Positions 34,501 to 46,690 of a stretch of DNA of 64,000 nucleotides are shown here, piece after piece (positions within the stretch are counted from its first letter, which is position 1; the number at the start of each line of letters is the position of its first letter). The notes under the pieces were generated by a model that was not told the DNA's origin, ran no database searches, and saw only the letters and a list, made by a program, of their open reading frames with translations. The DNA comes from Xenoacremonium recifei (taxonomy: Eukaryota; Ascomycota; Sordariomycetes; Hypocreales; Nectriaceae), in NCBI GenBank assembly GCA_012184525.1, contig WOFQ01000006.1, positions 62,001 to 126,000 on the forward strand, in the 5' to 3' direction. Made by a program: the position numbers and the translations under genes.

Positions 34501-37500
34501 GCTACGCTGCCGTGGCCCGGCTTTGTAACGTGTACGGTAACGGCTTCACAAACAACGAGATCAAGTACCTCGTTGATACCATCGTGAGTAACCGCGAGCC
34601 TAGTGCCCGCGCGGGCTGCGCGATGGCTCTCGGGTCTATCCAGACCAAGGTCGGTGGCATGGCCGCGGGATACCACCTGAAGACAATCTTGGGTATCCTG
34701 ATGTCGCTGTGCAACGACCCTCATCCCATTGTTCACTACTGGGCATTGGAGGCGCTTTCCCTGGCCTCTGATGCTGCGGGTTTGAGCTTTGCTAGTTATG
34801 TCTCGAGCACCCTGGGCATGCTTGTGCAGCTGTACATGTCGGAGACGCATCATGCTGAAATATCCTCAGCGATAACTATGAATCTCGAGATGGAGCTGTC
34901 CACGGTATCCGCCATTGGAAGATGCGTCGACTCCCTCATCAACGTTCTTGGGCCTGATCTCCAGGACGCTACGAAGTCTCGAGAGCTCATCTTCACCCTC
35001 GTCGGCCAGTTCGAGCAGGAAGACAGCCTCCTGGTCCAGAAAGCCGCGTTGGGATGCCTTGAGCACTTGTCACTCTACGCCCCTGGCCACATGCACTTCG
35101 TGGACTACGTAAAGCTGCTGCAAAAGTACTTGTCATCGGAATCAACAACGCTACGAGACGTGGCCGTCGATGGACTTCACAATATGATGAAGCGGAACCC
35201 TCAGGAGGTCTTGAATGCTGCAGAAAACGGCTTCGAAGAGCAGCTCTGGCTTGTGCTGGACACTTGTCCGAGCCATGATGGGATTCGAAACATCGTCCGG
35301 AACTGGATGCACCAGACATGTCTTGTAGAGACCAGCGAATGGCTTCAACGCTTCCAGGCAGTGCTCAAAATGACACGGGCAAAGCCAAAGGGCGACAGTC
35401 CAGCAGAGCCAAAGAGCACTGGCATGCCCGATCTACAGGACGAAGAAGTAGCTGGGTTTGCGGCAGCATCAGGCGGCACCAAGGACGAGAACCAGACGAA
35501 GGCGACGTCAGAAGTCGAGCCTCTACGATGGCAGGTCACGACCTTCGCGTTCAGCTGCATCAACGACATGTTCAGTCTGATCGCTAAAGACGTCACAGCA
35601 AACGGGGAATCCAAGGCCCAAAACGATCTCCAAAGCAAGGTCGCCGACGTGGTCCGCATGGCCTTCTCGGCATCTACGTCAAGCGTGCTCGAGCTCCGGA
35701 TCTGGGGCCTCAAGATCATCGGCGCCGTGCTCAAAATGTTTGGCAAGACGCCCGACCCCGACTTCGAGGAGGCCATGCTGCTGGAGCAGTACCAGGCGCA
35801 GATCAGCTCTGCTCTGACACCCGCATTTGCCGCAGACTCTTCTCCGGAGCTTGCCTCTGAGGCCGTCAACGTGTGTGCCAGCTTCATCTCGATTGGAATA
35901 GTCACGGACGTGGACCGCATGGGCCGCATCCTCAAGACGCTGGTGACGGCACTGGAGAACTTCTCCAAGGACACCGAGAACGCCGCGATTGGCGACCTGA
36001 AGGGCCTCAGCTCCAACGCGCAGGTCATGGTCAAAATCTCGGTCTTCTCGGCTTGGGCAGAGCTGCAGGTAGCCAGCTCAGAGCAGACGTACCTCCTTGA
36101 CGTGCTCCGGCCGCATATTGGTACGCTGACCCCCTTGTGGCTCGAGTCTTTGCGCGAGTTTGCACGCCTGCGCTTCGAGCCCGACATCTCGATGACTCTG
36201 GGCCCTCCGTCGCTGTCCGGAAGCCTCGACACCATCTATGCAGCCCTCAACCGGGAGACACTGCTCCGGTTCTACCAGGATGCCTGGTTGAAGCTGGTGG
36301 ATGCCATTGCAAGCCTCATCGAGCAGGACAGCGAATTCGTCTTCGACGCGCTGGACGGCAAGGAGTCAGACGGCCCCGCCGCCAACGGCCAGTCGCGGGG
36401 GTCCGACATCAACTACCGGGACGAGCCAGTGGCCTTCTTCTTCGTGCTCTTCGGGCTTGCGTTCGAGGCCTTGGCGACGCGGTCTGGCCAGAGCGACTCC
36501 CTGGCCACGCATGAGCAAACCCTGGCCATCCTCCAGGCCCTCAAGAAGATTCTCCACCCCAGCGTCTCGGGACACGCCATCTATCGTCCGGACGTCTTCT
36601 CCGAGACAATGGACCTGCTAGACCGCCTGGTGCTCACGGAGGGCCTCGACGTGCAGGGAGTCATCGTGGAGATTGCTAGCGTGCTGTGCGTTGCCCACCC
36701 GTCAGCCAGGAGACACGCCTCCGACGAGGGTGACCTGTCCGAGGACATTGACCAGCTCTTCGAGCTCACACGAATCATCGTCCTGGTCCTCACCGGTTTG
36801 CTGCCCAACCTGAGCGAGGGCAACCAGCCGGCAAGGCACCAGATGAACGAGGAGGCCATCCTGCTGATACGCTCCTCGCTGAACGCCCTGGTGGATGCGG
36901 CGGAAGTGTTTCCGTCCATCATCAAGACTGACCTGCACGCCTGCATCATTCACATCTTCGCCACTTCGCTGGCCACGCCCGGCTGTCAGGAGCTCATTGT
37001 GCCCCAGTCGCTCCCCACGCTCAAGAGATTCGTCACGAGCATGTCTAGCTCGCGGAGGAAGAGCTCGGGTGACGGGCCCTCAGCCACGGACATCCAGATG
37101 CAGGGATGTCTGCGGCGCTTCCTGTCCATCTACCTTAACGCCCAGAAGCGAGAGGCACCCACCTCACTGACGTGTGTCAAGAACTGTCTGCTGGCCACGA
37201 CGATCCTCTTCACGGGCGGGAAGAACCACCTGCCAGCGACGGACGCCCTCGTTGCGCGCTATCTCGATGAGCTGTTGGACTGCCTGACGGACCGAATGGT
37301 ATGTGCACTCCTCGCCCCTAACTCTCTTCCCGTGTGACAATTGCTAATCATGAGTAATGGCTAGACTGCCAAGATTGCGGCAAACTGCATACGGTCCTTG
37401 CTGCTCCAGCCTGCGCCTACTGCAGCCGACCTCAGCATGGCGCGTTTCCTCTTCCCGCGTCTGATAGTCTTCGTGACCAACTCGGATCCAGAAGATCCCG

Positions 37501-37844
37501 AGCGAGCGCGGGCCCTGATCGCCCACACGCTATGTCAGTACGTGAGCGTCGTCGACAAGAGCCGAGTCTCGACCGCCATGTCATTGGTCATCCCGACGCT
37601 GATGGCGCGAGCTACGGCGGAGGGTGACGAGGTGTACAGCGAGACTAGCGCACGCCTGCTCGAGCTGGCGGCGGTCGACCAGGGCGCCTTTCGTGCTGTG
37701 GTGGGTGCCATGAGTGATGACCAGAAGGCATTTCTCGAGGAGGTGATTCGTCATGGCCGGCAGCCCGCAGACGGGGCAGACAAGACGGCAACGGGGGGGT
37801 CGAGCCAACCAAGCATCGCGCTGAAGATGGACTTTGGCGGCTGA
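31584..37844 (+). CDS. HEATR5/Laa1-like giant HEAT-repeat protein
   Basis: Large alpha-solenoid protein; yeast Laa1 binds the AP-1 clathrin adaptor and HEATR5 proteins act in endosome-Golgi transport. Exons 31584-37298 and 37365-37844 give 2064 residues, close to yeast Laa1 (about 2,000). The start MSDPEAPARAA is followed by an alanine run, then a conserved N-terminal block LFLLTFVSSLSKHVLQL, VRNNLGKCLAHIFGRGDRKLL and AAVTCLGDVFGAAG. HEAT-type helix pairs continue throughout, for example VRKAAADCFAEALVRG and VRSLGYAAVARLCNVYGN. The only intron lies near the 3' end (DRM|TAKIAANC, donor GTATGT, acceptor GGCTAG). The last residues are IALKMDFGG, a typical family C-terminus. Confidence 0.9.
31608..31633. 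repeat. GCC triplet run encoding alanines
   Basis: A near-perfect GCC run within the Laa1-like coding sequence producing about nine alanines, close to the N-terminus. Likely variable in length between strains. Confidence 0.8.
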
Positions 37845-39828
37845 GGAGAAGGGGGGAGGGGCGAGCTGTGAGCGTGAGCTGCGAGGGAACGAGAGAGGCA
37901 GGCCAAAGGGCAGAAACAGGGTTTGGCGTGTCGGGAGGGCGCTCTTTGGATGTGATGGCGGGTGCGGTGAGGTGCAAAACAGGCCCATCGTCGAGCATTA
38001 AGCCTCATGCACCGTTACCCGTCCCGTCTCTGAACAAGACCAGGCCGTCCAGGCTAGCCATCCCGGCAATTCTGGCTTGCTAGCCCGTCCAGAGCAGCGT
38101 CCGGTCATGAGCCCCCCTTTTTTGACAGGGGTCAATATGCATGTTTCGTCCTCTCGCTGCCCAGCCGTTGAATATCCATGCGCGTCGACGGGGACCAGAA
38201 GTGCAATTCTCAGAGTCCTCTCCAGCTGGACCGGGGTGACAGCGGATGCTTCCATAAGATCTTGCAACGGATTCTCCTCTTCGAGTTAGGCCCTGCGCCG
38301 TCGGTGCCATAGGGGAGTGACACGTTCATGTCACACGGGAGGGATCGTCGCCAGCCTCGTTCTGTGCCGCTCTCCGCAGTCTCTCGCAAGCTGGACCTCC
38401 CTCTGCCTGCGCCGGTGCGCTCTTTTCTGCCATGGCAAGTGATGCCAGTTCCGTCCTGGTGCGTCGAGACGGGACAACCACAGGGAAGATCCCTCCTCTG
38501 TATGAACGACGGGTACGGCCTCTCCCGTGCATCGCCAACCAACGACTGGCTCCCGCGGAGTGAGGGGCCTCGCCGCTGAAAGAGGAGGACAAGGAGGCGC
38601 GGGAGAATCGGCGAGGCGTGTCTTGGCATAGAAACAGAATATCAGTAATCGTCAACATCGTCAGTGTGCTTCGTCTGCCACCCCTGCTCTCCTCGCAGCA
38701 GCTTTGTGACACCGCCCACCACCCATCACTGTTGTTGCGCCGTCCCCAGCTCGTGTGGTTTATGCTTGTCTTGCTGGTTCGTATCCGTGCGTGGCTGATT
38801 GGCACCCCCAGTACCGGTTTTCCATCCCTCCCAGTTTCCAGTACCCAGGTTTTTCTGTCCCAGATAATTCATTATATGGTTCTCGAAGAGCCTCACTTGT
38901 ACTCTCGACGACGTAGCATTCCGCAATGCAGATCGCTCCCCAACATTCAAAGAACTGCCGGTCTAGGGTCTCAGGTGAAATGGCAGCCCAGCATCCCCCT
39001 ACTCTCCTGCCACGGGCCGTCATCCCGCTGTCATCCTTCCGTCGAGAGATTCTGCACACGCGTGACTTGTACTTGGCACGGCTCAGCTGGTTCCGCGCCG
39101 CTCAGCTGCAGCCCCATTTAGGCAAGCCAGGGTACGGTAGCAATTTTCGGTGTGGCGCCAGGGGTTCGAGAAGGCCGTGAGGGGGAGAGGGTCTCGAGAT
39201 GCATAGCAAAGGGCTGTGATAGGGCGCGCCGCGCCGCCGCCGCCATCGCCGTTCCAACCGTTGTCGAAGATGTTCAGGACCGTTGCGAAAGGGGCTTCGA
39301 TGCATGTCAGCAGTGCCACGAGTCTCAAGACCTAGTCTTCAGCCAAGCCACCGTCGGCGCTAACCTCCAAAGCATTCGCTACACTGTTCGTCTGTTCTTC
39401 ACCAGAGGGTAAACAGGGGGGTCAAAAAGGAGGAATTGCAGGAATTAACCAAAAAAGACCAAAATTGCAATTTCGTGTGCTCAGCTAACTAATGAATGTG
39501 AGGCAAAAGGCCAATATGGTTCTCCTGTGTTCAAAAACTTGTTCAAGAAAGTCTTATTTCCTCTCCCTATGAAGCCCCCGCAAAAGAGTGATAGTTGCCC
39601 CTTGTCTCACGTTCGTTAACTACATCGAGAACCAGGGACCAGAGCGTTAGAGCCAAAGTCAACCACTTGAGAAGAAATGGCTAGATCAACGTCTTGTCTG
39701 CAAGGCGTCGGTTCCCAACCGGCATGGCTCCCGAAGAGAGTAGTATCCGTTGGTTGGGCGCGACGCTCAACCCGCATAATACAAGTAAGCAGCCGTTGAA
39801 CTCAACCCTTGTCACCCCCACTCACCGA
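37845..39828. other. Intergenic between convergent genes
   Basis: 2 kb between the 3' ends of the Laa1-like and two-RRM genes. Overlapping frames (for example 38326-38805 minus, 38618-39121 plus) are not protein-like. 39410-39700 is relatively A-rich. No RNA gene or repeat recognised. Confidence 0.5.
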
Positions 39829-41205
39829 TCACTCTTGCTGGTGTGTCGTCCCATTCACGATCAATGGTACCGTTGTACCGCTGCCGCTTCCGGGATCTGA
39901 GGATCGGCGGCGAGTGGAGGAAGATGCAGAGGCACTTTCCTCGTTCGGCTGGGGCGAATGAGATGTATTCTCCCCATGGGATGAGGACGAATAACTCTGG
40001 CCCGACGAAGGCCCCGAGGAAGAGCTCGACCATGATAGCGCCCTAGGGTTGAGGTTCCTCGAGTGGTAGCCATGACCGTTTCGGCCGGATTCCAGAGTGT
40101 TGGGCCCGGAAGGAATGCGCGACTCCGAAGAGGTCACACCCTCTTTGGTCAGTCGCACATTCAGCCGACTACCGGCAATATATTCTGTCCTACGCAACCG
40201 ATGTATGGCCGCCTCTGCTGCAGTTGTAGTCCTCCAGGTGACGAGGGCGTGGCCCCGAAGGCATGGGCTGTTGTTGCCGGTTGGGACCTCTATTTTAGAG
40301 ATTTGCGATTCGAGGTCACGGCTCGCGCGTCTAATCCAGGTTTTGACGTTTTCCACGCTGTGATGCTGTGGGAACGGCCGAATGAAGATTTTGCGCCTCT
40401 CTGTGACGCGATACTCATGAGGTTGCTCGATCTCTCCATGCTGCTGCGGGATAGATCTATCAGGCAACGTCATCTGCAGCCCATCTTGTGGGGGATATAG
40501 AACGCCAGGAGGAGCCGTTGCCGGGGTAGCATCCCCAATCATTCCCCCGGAACCGTACTGTGACAGTAGTGTTGGGGCTGGATAGTACCCTGGATAAGTT
40601 GGATACCCATACCCAAAGACAGCCTGAGGGTACATACCAACGTAGTACTGCATAGCCAGACCATATGATGCCGAGGGTTGCTGCGGGGACCCGGGTTGCG
40701 ACTCAGGCTGCAGGCCGGATGCATACAGGATCGTAGATGGCGGTGGAGCGCGTGGTCTGGGAGGTGAGGGGAAGTCTCTAATCGTGATGACTTCAGTTCT
40801 GTTCCTGTCGGATGCGGTAATGATTTGTCCATTGAGCTGAACATCATTGCATCGCCCTAATACCAGGTCAGAGCAACAGTCATCCTGAATGAATCTTGGT
40901 TTATTACTCAATGCTTTCTTGAAATTTCGGCGGCCTTGCACACGGATCCATCCTGACGAATTCCATGGGAAGACCCTGACATCTATAACGCGGCAAGCCT
41001 CGCTGATCCAGGCCTCCAGCTCCGACTGGTCTATACCAAACGGCAACTGGATCTAATGTCAGAAGTTAAGGGTATTTAACCAATACGGAAAAGCACTCAC
41101 GTTGCACACGGGGATGTAGTACTCGCTGGTCGAGTGGCCTGGTTGAACGTCAAGTTGGATCGTTTCGGGAATTCCGGACCCTTGCTGGGGCGTAGTGTCG
41201 GGCAT
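39829..41205 (-). CDS. Two-RRM RNA-binding protein, fungal
   Basis: Exons 41205-41101 and 41052-39829 give 442 residues. An RRM-like domain near residues 28-80 opens YYIPVCNIQLPFGIDQSELEAWI across the junction and continues VIDVRVFPWNSSGWIRVQG. The centre is Pro/Tyr/Gly-rich (YPGYYPAP and similar), low complexity. A second RRM (about residues 260-335) has RKIFIRPFPQHHSVENVKTWI as RNP2-like and HALVTWRTTTAAEAAIHRL as RNP1-like. The tail is Ser-rich. Aromatic RNP1 residues are poorly conserved, so RNA binding is inferred from fold. I recognise no named orthologue. The frame is open upstream to 41496, but the MPDTTPQQ start is preferred because the upstream part is unlike protein. Confidence 0.78.
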
Positions 41206-42564
41206 GTTGGGAAAGTTAGGATACGTTGGTCTCTGAAAAAGCTTCTGTCGGACTCTTGTGCACTGTGATTCCAGTCCTTGGGGACGAAGTGACAGGGAAG
41301 TTGTGCAACCCCCTAGGAGAAGGGAGCAGGGTGAGTCGAGTGATGTGCGATACAAGATTGCAACCCGGGCTTCGAGGAGGCGGAGCAAGAACAACTTGCC
41401 ATATGAGAGGGGGATGGGGTGTGAGGAAAGGTAACCAGATGCCAATATCGACGTGCATGGGAGCTTTATATGTGATAGCTGCAGCTTGCTGACCAAAGAG
41501 CCTGACAGCGTCCTGGAACTCCGGGCTCGTCACAAAGGCTTCTTTTCTTCAGCTCAAGACTCGCGTGCATTCAGACCATGCTTTTGTGAGTTAGACTGTA
41601 AAAGATGTAGGTATCGACCGGGCAAAACAAGGGTGTCAAAAAGTTGCCTTTGAAGTTGACTCTCCTGGTGGGCTCCAGATTCTCAACTAGAGCAATGCAT
41701 CTCAACCAACTGGGCAGGTTACAAGCACCCCCGTTGGTCTAGTTCAGTTTCCTGCAGCAGTCTTTGATTCTGGTTTGTCGTCCTGATACCAGGACCCCCT
41801 CCTCCAGATGATTGTGTAGCTCAATTGGGTGTCCAGATGAAGGGGTGCTCGCCAGCCCGTGCCCCTCCACATATGCACTCTGTTCATGCTGGAGCACTCG
41901 ATACCTCTCGGTATTTCCAAATTAAGTACCCATCATCCAAGTACATCATGAAAGACCAATTCGGTCTTCCATAGCTTATTCGAATGGTTTCGGTTGCGGC
42001 TTCTGTCGTGATCTGAGATTTGGAGATCTATTATCCAGACATGACATGTCATAATCTCCCCCGTGCTTGCTCTACCTTGCAGCTCGTTCGCAGTGATTTG
42101 CAACCTGGGTGTCTGGACACTAGGTGAGTGCCCAGAGCACAGTACATAGGTATGTACTCAGTGCCAGTATGACAACTCCGCAACTGGTACCATGTTATGC
42201 CTGGGGTCTCGGTTGGGTTCCGCGGTTCCGGGTATATGCATGGCCCCGAAGGCAGTGCTTTGTTTTGTATTAGCTCTGTTGACCCCGGCATGAGAGAAGA
42301 GAAAACAAGCAAGCAAGCTTTCAGGTATGCTCAAATATACGCCGAGGGGTTATTCCGTCATGCCTGATGCTTGGTTACAAAAACCGGTACGAGTGTGTGT
42401 GTAACCAGCGGCGTTGGCCAGGGTATTCAGCCGTTGCTGTCGTCTCGGGACATTGTCCAATCTCAGCCGCAGGAAGGACCTGGGCCCCCATGTCTAGGCG
42501 TTTGCCTTGTTGAGATGAAAGGGTGCATGGGGGACTCGGGCTCAAATTGTGATTGATCATTTTA
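41206..42564. other. Intergenic region
   Basis: 1.36 kb holding the promoter of the two-RRM gene and the 3' end of the WDR8-like gene. No convincing frame or RNA gene. Confidence 0.5.
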
Positions 42565-44238
42565 TCAAGTGTGCTTGAACGAAAAGGTGTCGTCCAGGGT
42601 CGACGTATCGTCCGCACCCAGAGCAGAGATGTCACCCGTGTTTTCAGCTACATCTCGGATGGATGAATAGCCTTCTCGCGCCGACCCATAGTCCCATGCG
42701 CTGTTACCCGCCTCCCGCCACGGAGTCGGACACTGGTCCCCATCTCCGCAGGCCACCAGAAGGTAATTTTGGGCATCCGAAAGCACGAGTTCCGGGAGTT
42801 CGGTTTCTCGATTGATCCAGAAAGCCTGGGTCTTCCCCGCAATCTTTCCATCTGGCACATGTTCTTGCAAGGACAGATATTGCGGACCGTTAGACAGAGG
42901 GTCCCAGACAAAGGAAACACCTCGAGATACCTCGTCTTGGCATGTCACCAGCAGCAGTTCCCGGGAGATTGGGTGCCAGGTGAAGGCGACAGCCGAGTGG
43001 AATATCAGCACTGCACGAAGCTCCCCTGCGATGACGTCCCATATCCACAGCGTGCCGGGCGAGTCGTCAAGCCTTGTCACAAGAAGCGTTGAGGACGCAT
43101 CGAATGCGGCCGCTGAACAACCTGGCTTAACCTCAGTCGAAGACTTGCCTTCAACCAATCGACTTGGAGGGGAAACCATCTGCGTCGCGCGAAGAAATGT
43201 GTGAGTGGACCGCCCCGTACTGAGCTGTTCTTGCCAGACCTTTGCAATGGTCAGGAGGGTTAATTTGCAAGGGGAGATCGGTGGGTGCGAGAACTTTACT
43301 CACCTGAGTTGTATCCTTGGGGACGATCGTGGTTGGATGCAATAATTTCAGGCCATCCCTCCATGTCTGCGTGCCAAGAAGAACGACAGTCCTGCTATGA
43401 TCGCCAACTGCGCAAAGGGCCGCATCGTGGCTCAGCCGGCAAAGCTTGATGCCGGGTGTCAAATCGGCGTCTGGACCTTCAACAATGCTGGATGCGCCTA
43501 TAGAGCGAAAGAACTGGCCATCAGGGGTATAAAGAAGTAGCTTGTGTCCGTGTGCGGGTGATTCCCATATTAGCAGCCACTGGCCATCGGGGGTCCATGT
43601 CAAGCCCTGGGCGTCGACCGTTTCTGGATGCCAGGATCTTTGCACTTGTCGAGTGGCGGGATGGTGGATGCTGACCAAGTCCTTCCCACTCACACGCGTC
43701 AATAGCGCCAGGTGTGCTGTATCAGGACGAAAAGAGAAGCCTCGAGACACAGATGGCGGGAGGTAGAATTTGGGATTGTTGATCTCGGTTGCCTTAGAAG
43801 AGGAAAGATCGAAAATGACAAACTTCAGACCCGAGGCGGAGCAAGCGATAATTTCGGTATCCCGAGCTCCAAACTGAGCAATGGCCAGCTTACCACCATT
43901 GGCCATCGGGTTCCGTATCGTAGCTTGAAGTGATGAATCGCCTGCAGAAAACACCAGGATCTGGTCTAACGTGGCAACCAGGAGTCTAGAAGACGAGGGT
44001 GCCCATGCCAGGATGGCTCCGGAGCTAGTAAAATCAGACGGCAGTTTCACTACTCGTTCAATCTGCAGCGTCTCCGTTGACCGGAGGGAGATGGCAGATG
44101 ACGATAGCGTTGCAACGAGTCTGCCATCCGGGCTGGCGCAGCATTGCGGAGAGGCTGCAGGGACGCCTTGTCAGTGCCAATCCTCGTATTTGGGAGAATA
44201 TGGGTAAGCATACATTTGAAAGAGCGGGATATATGCAT
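42565..44238 (-). CDS. WDR8/WRAP73-like WD40 protein
   Basis: Beta-propeller protein; in fission yeast Wdr8 works with Msd1 and kinesin-14 at spindle poles, and in animals WRAP73 acts at centrosomes. Exons 44238-44214 (25 nt), 44154 to about 43304, and 43239-42565 give about 516 residues. The N-terminus MHISRSFKSSPQCCASPDGRLVAT matches the family opening (short start, FK, then SPDG). Propeller blades follow: ILAWAPSSSRLLVATLDQIL, GLTWTPDGQWLLIWESPAHG, and after the last junction TLWIWDVIAGELRAVLIFHS with FTWHPISRELLLVT. The family FWINRETELPEL-type block is present near the C-terminus. The donor at the second junction is TCAG|GTGAGT and its position may be off by one base. Confidence 0.85.
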
Positions 44239-45135
44239 GAGAATGCCGGTTCAGATGCAAAGTTAGGCGTGATGGTTTGAAGCTGCGGCGTCATGCAACG
44301 AGCTTTGCAGTTGGACGGTTTGTCAAGGGAAGAGAGAGTGTGACGAAGCATTCATCAATCAAATCGCTTGAGACCTCAATACTCCGTAATGTCTGCTCGT
44401 GGCTTTTTTTCCCGGGGCAGCAGAGAAAAGGGGTGATGTCAAAGCTTCAACGTCTTCTGCGATGAGTTGTTCAGAAGTCGAAACCCGTGAAGTGACGATG
44501 GTGGGGTTGATGTTTACCTGGTTCCCCTTTGCGGTTAGACCTAGTGACCCCACCATCAACCCGTCAAAAAGGCAGGCAGGACCAACGCCGTTTATCGCCG
44601 CGGCAGGTGGCCCGTCTCTAAACGTAACTGGTAATGGAATCGGCCTTTTTGTTGACATGCCAATATGCCGTGTGAATTGCCACGTCCCGCCTAACCTGGA
44701 CGATGGCAGGTCGCCGAGTGCCGCCTCCATCGCTGACTCAGCCAGAATTCAAGCGTTTCCGTGGAGGAGCGGCAGCAACGGCCGGGCACCATTAGGCTGT
44801 GACTCTGTCAAGCGACGTCGTCATTTCGAATTCTTCTCATCGCAAGGACATATTCTGGAATCGCCATCTCATTGCTCATCCAGGCGATATTCTCATCAAG
44901 GCTGGCCCAAGAACTGAAGCATCAGGTATTACGTGCGCAGTGTCGCTGACGGAGCTTTCGCCCCCTCCATCCTGCCCGTGCGACAAGCAGCCACAATAAG
45001 CCGACTCAACTCCTCTTTCGCAGAAGAACCCCCGTACAGCATGGCGTGGGCGTGAGTGGCTGTCTGATTATTCCGCTCTCGCGTGTTGCGCAAATTATCG
45101 GCGTCATATATATGGAAAAGTGCGCTCCAACAAGG
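44239..45135. promoter_or_regulatory. Divergent interval, WDR8-like / MoaA
   Basis: 897 bp between divergent starts, containing both promoters. An in-frame ATG for MoaA at 45046 and another at 45112 exist upstream of the chosen start. No other coding signal. Confidence 0.5.
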
Positions 45136-46470
45136 ATGTCGTTCTTACGCGCCTCATTCGGCGTCTCGACGCTCACTCGAGCAGGGCTTCGCCCGTCCGC
45201 CCTGGCCTGTCCGTCATCACGAGCTTCTCCATGGGTGGCTGCCACGAGACGAATGACATCTGCTGCATTAGCTCGTGAACAGCCGTCGCTGGAGGTGTCT
45301 TCTCCTGCATCACAACTGGACCAGTCACGACGCCACCGCATTCGCAATGCGAAGCCCTTCTCCGACTTCTTGACCGACACCTTCCATCGGCAGCATGATT
45401 ACCTCCGCATCTCGGTGACGGAGCGATGCAACCTCCGGTGTGTGTATTGCATGCCTGAAGAGGGTGTGCCGCTCTCGCCAAATCGGGAGCTGCTCACCAC
45501 CCCCGAGATTGTGATCCTGTCATCCATCTTCGTGGCTCAGGGGGTAACCAAGATTCGCCTAACCGGCGGCGAGCCCACTGTGAGGCGGGACATCCTGCCC
45601 CTGATGCACCAGATAGGGGAACTTCGGCGACATGGGCTCAGGGAGATTTGTGTGACCACGAATGGTCTCTCCCTCCATCGCAAGCTGGACAGCATGGTGG
45701 AGGCGGGGCTGACGGGTATCAACCTCAGCCTGGACACTCTCGACCCTTGGCAATTCCAGATCATGACACGCAGAAAGGGCTTTGATGCCGTGCAAAAGAG
45801 CATCAACAGGATATTTGAGCTCAATAAGCACGGCGCAGGCATCAAATTCAAGATAAATTGCGTAGTCATGAGGGGCATCAACGACCGGGAGGTGCTCTCA
45901 TTCGTCGAGATGACCCGAGACAAAGACGTGGAAGTCCGTTTCATCGAGTACATGCCCTTTGACGGTAACAAATGGAGCCAGGGCAAGATGTTCAGCTATC
46001 GCGAGATGCTGGACCTTATTCGAGAAAAGTATCCTACCTTGCAAAAGGTCCAGGACCACAAGAACGATACCAGCAAGACCTGGCACATCCCAGGGTTCTC
46101 TGGCAGGATTGGTTTTATCACCAGCATGACCCATAACTTCTGCGGTACATGCAATCGGTTGCGCATCACCAGTGACGGAAATCTGAAGGTCTGTCTCTTT
46201 GGAAATGCAGAAGTGTCTCTCCGCGACATCCTCCGCAAGTCCAACAAGGACGACCCCATAGACGAGCAGGCCTTTGAAGCCATGAAACAGATTGAGATGG
46301 ACAGGAGGCAAGGGTTAGGGTCATCTGACAAACCCCTGGGACTGGCCCCCAACGAGCAAGAATTGCTCCAGGTCATCGGCATGGCCGTGAAGAGAAAGAA
46401 AGAGAAGCACGCGGGCATTGGAGAGCTGGAGCACATGAAGAATCGCCCGATGATCCTTATAGGTGGGTGA
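45136..46470 (+). CDS. Molybdenum cofactor synthesis MoaA (GTP 3',8-cyclase), MOCS1A/cnxABC-like
   Basis: Radical-SAM enzyme that converts GTP to 3',8-cyclo-GTP in the first step of molybdopterin synthesis, needed for nitrate reductase and xanthine dehydrogenase. 444 residues, no intron. The N-terminus (SFLRASFGVSTLTRAGLRPS) looks like a mitochondrial presequence, the usual location of this step. The radical-SAM cluster is ERCNLRCVYCMPEEG (Cys98, Cys102, Cys105), followed by RLTGGEPTVRRD. The second cluster is CGTCNRLR...KVC (Cys336, Cys339, Cys353). The frame ends NRPMILIGG and a stop: the C-terminal Gly-Gly of MOCS1A. A splice donor lies inside the Gly codons (see 46463-46664). MoaC follows on the same strand. 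Confidence 0.95.
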   Translation: MSFLRASFGVSTLTRAGLRPSALACPSSRASPWVAATRRMTSAALAREQPSLEVSSPASQLDQSRRHRIRNAKPFSDFLTDTFHRQHDYLRISVTERCNLRCVYCMPEEGVPLSPNRELLTTPEIVILSSIFVAQGVTKIRLTGGEPTVRRDILPLMHQIGELRRHGLREICVTTNGLSLHRKLDSMVEAGLTGINLSLDTLDPWQFQIMTRRKGFDAVQKSINRIFELNKHGAGIKFKINCVVMRGINDREVLSFVEMTRDKDVEVRFIEYMPFDGNKWSQGKMFSYREMLDLIREKYPTLQKVQDHKNDTSKTWHIPGFSGRIGFITSMTHNFCGTCNRLRITSDGNLKVCLFGNAEVSLRDILRKSNKDDPIDEQAFEAMKQIEMDRRQGLGSSDKPLGLAPNEQELLQVIGMAVKRKKEKHAGIGELEHMKNRPMILIGG

Positions 46471-46664
46471 AGGCGTTTCTTTTGGTGTGATTGACTTGAA
46501 TTGTTCCTGGTGTTTCTTCTATTGGCATGGTTAACGGGGTAACTGCACGGCGATGGCCTTGAGGGGCTGAACCGCCCCAGATCTTGTTTTGATACCATTT
46601 TGCATACAATCATGATGATACGATGAATGCTACACGGAACTCTCACTGAACCACGACACTGTAG
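46463..46664 (+). other. Predicted optional intron fusing MoaA to MoaC
   Basis: Splicing from ATAG|GTGGGT (donor 46463) to CTGTAG|ATCCC (acceptor ends 46664), with a CACTGAAC branch-like site upstream, removes the last Gly-Gly and the MoaA stop. It joins ATA-G to AT-CCC, giving LI|DPISTLSGE then MPLRLQRAF of MoaC in the same frame. Retention yields MoaA alone. This reproduces the stop-bypassing splicing described for human MOCS1. The intron is 202 nt, longer than most here. Confidence 0.6.
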
Positions 46665-46690
46665 ATCCCATCTCTACTCTATCTGGCGAG

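Noticed and set aside
45046..45135. Upstream ATGs for MoaA (45046, 45112)
   Set aside because: The added residues are not presequence-like and weaken the Arg/Ser-rich N-terminus starting at 45136.
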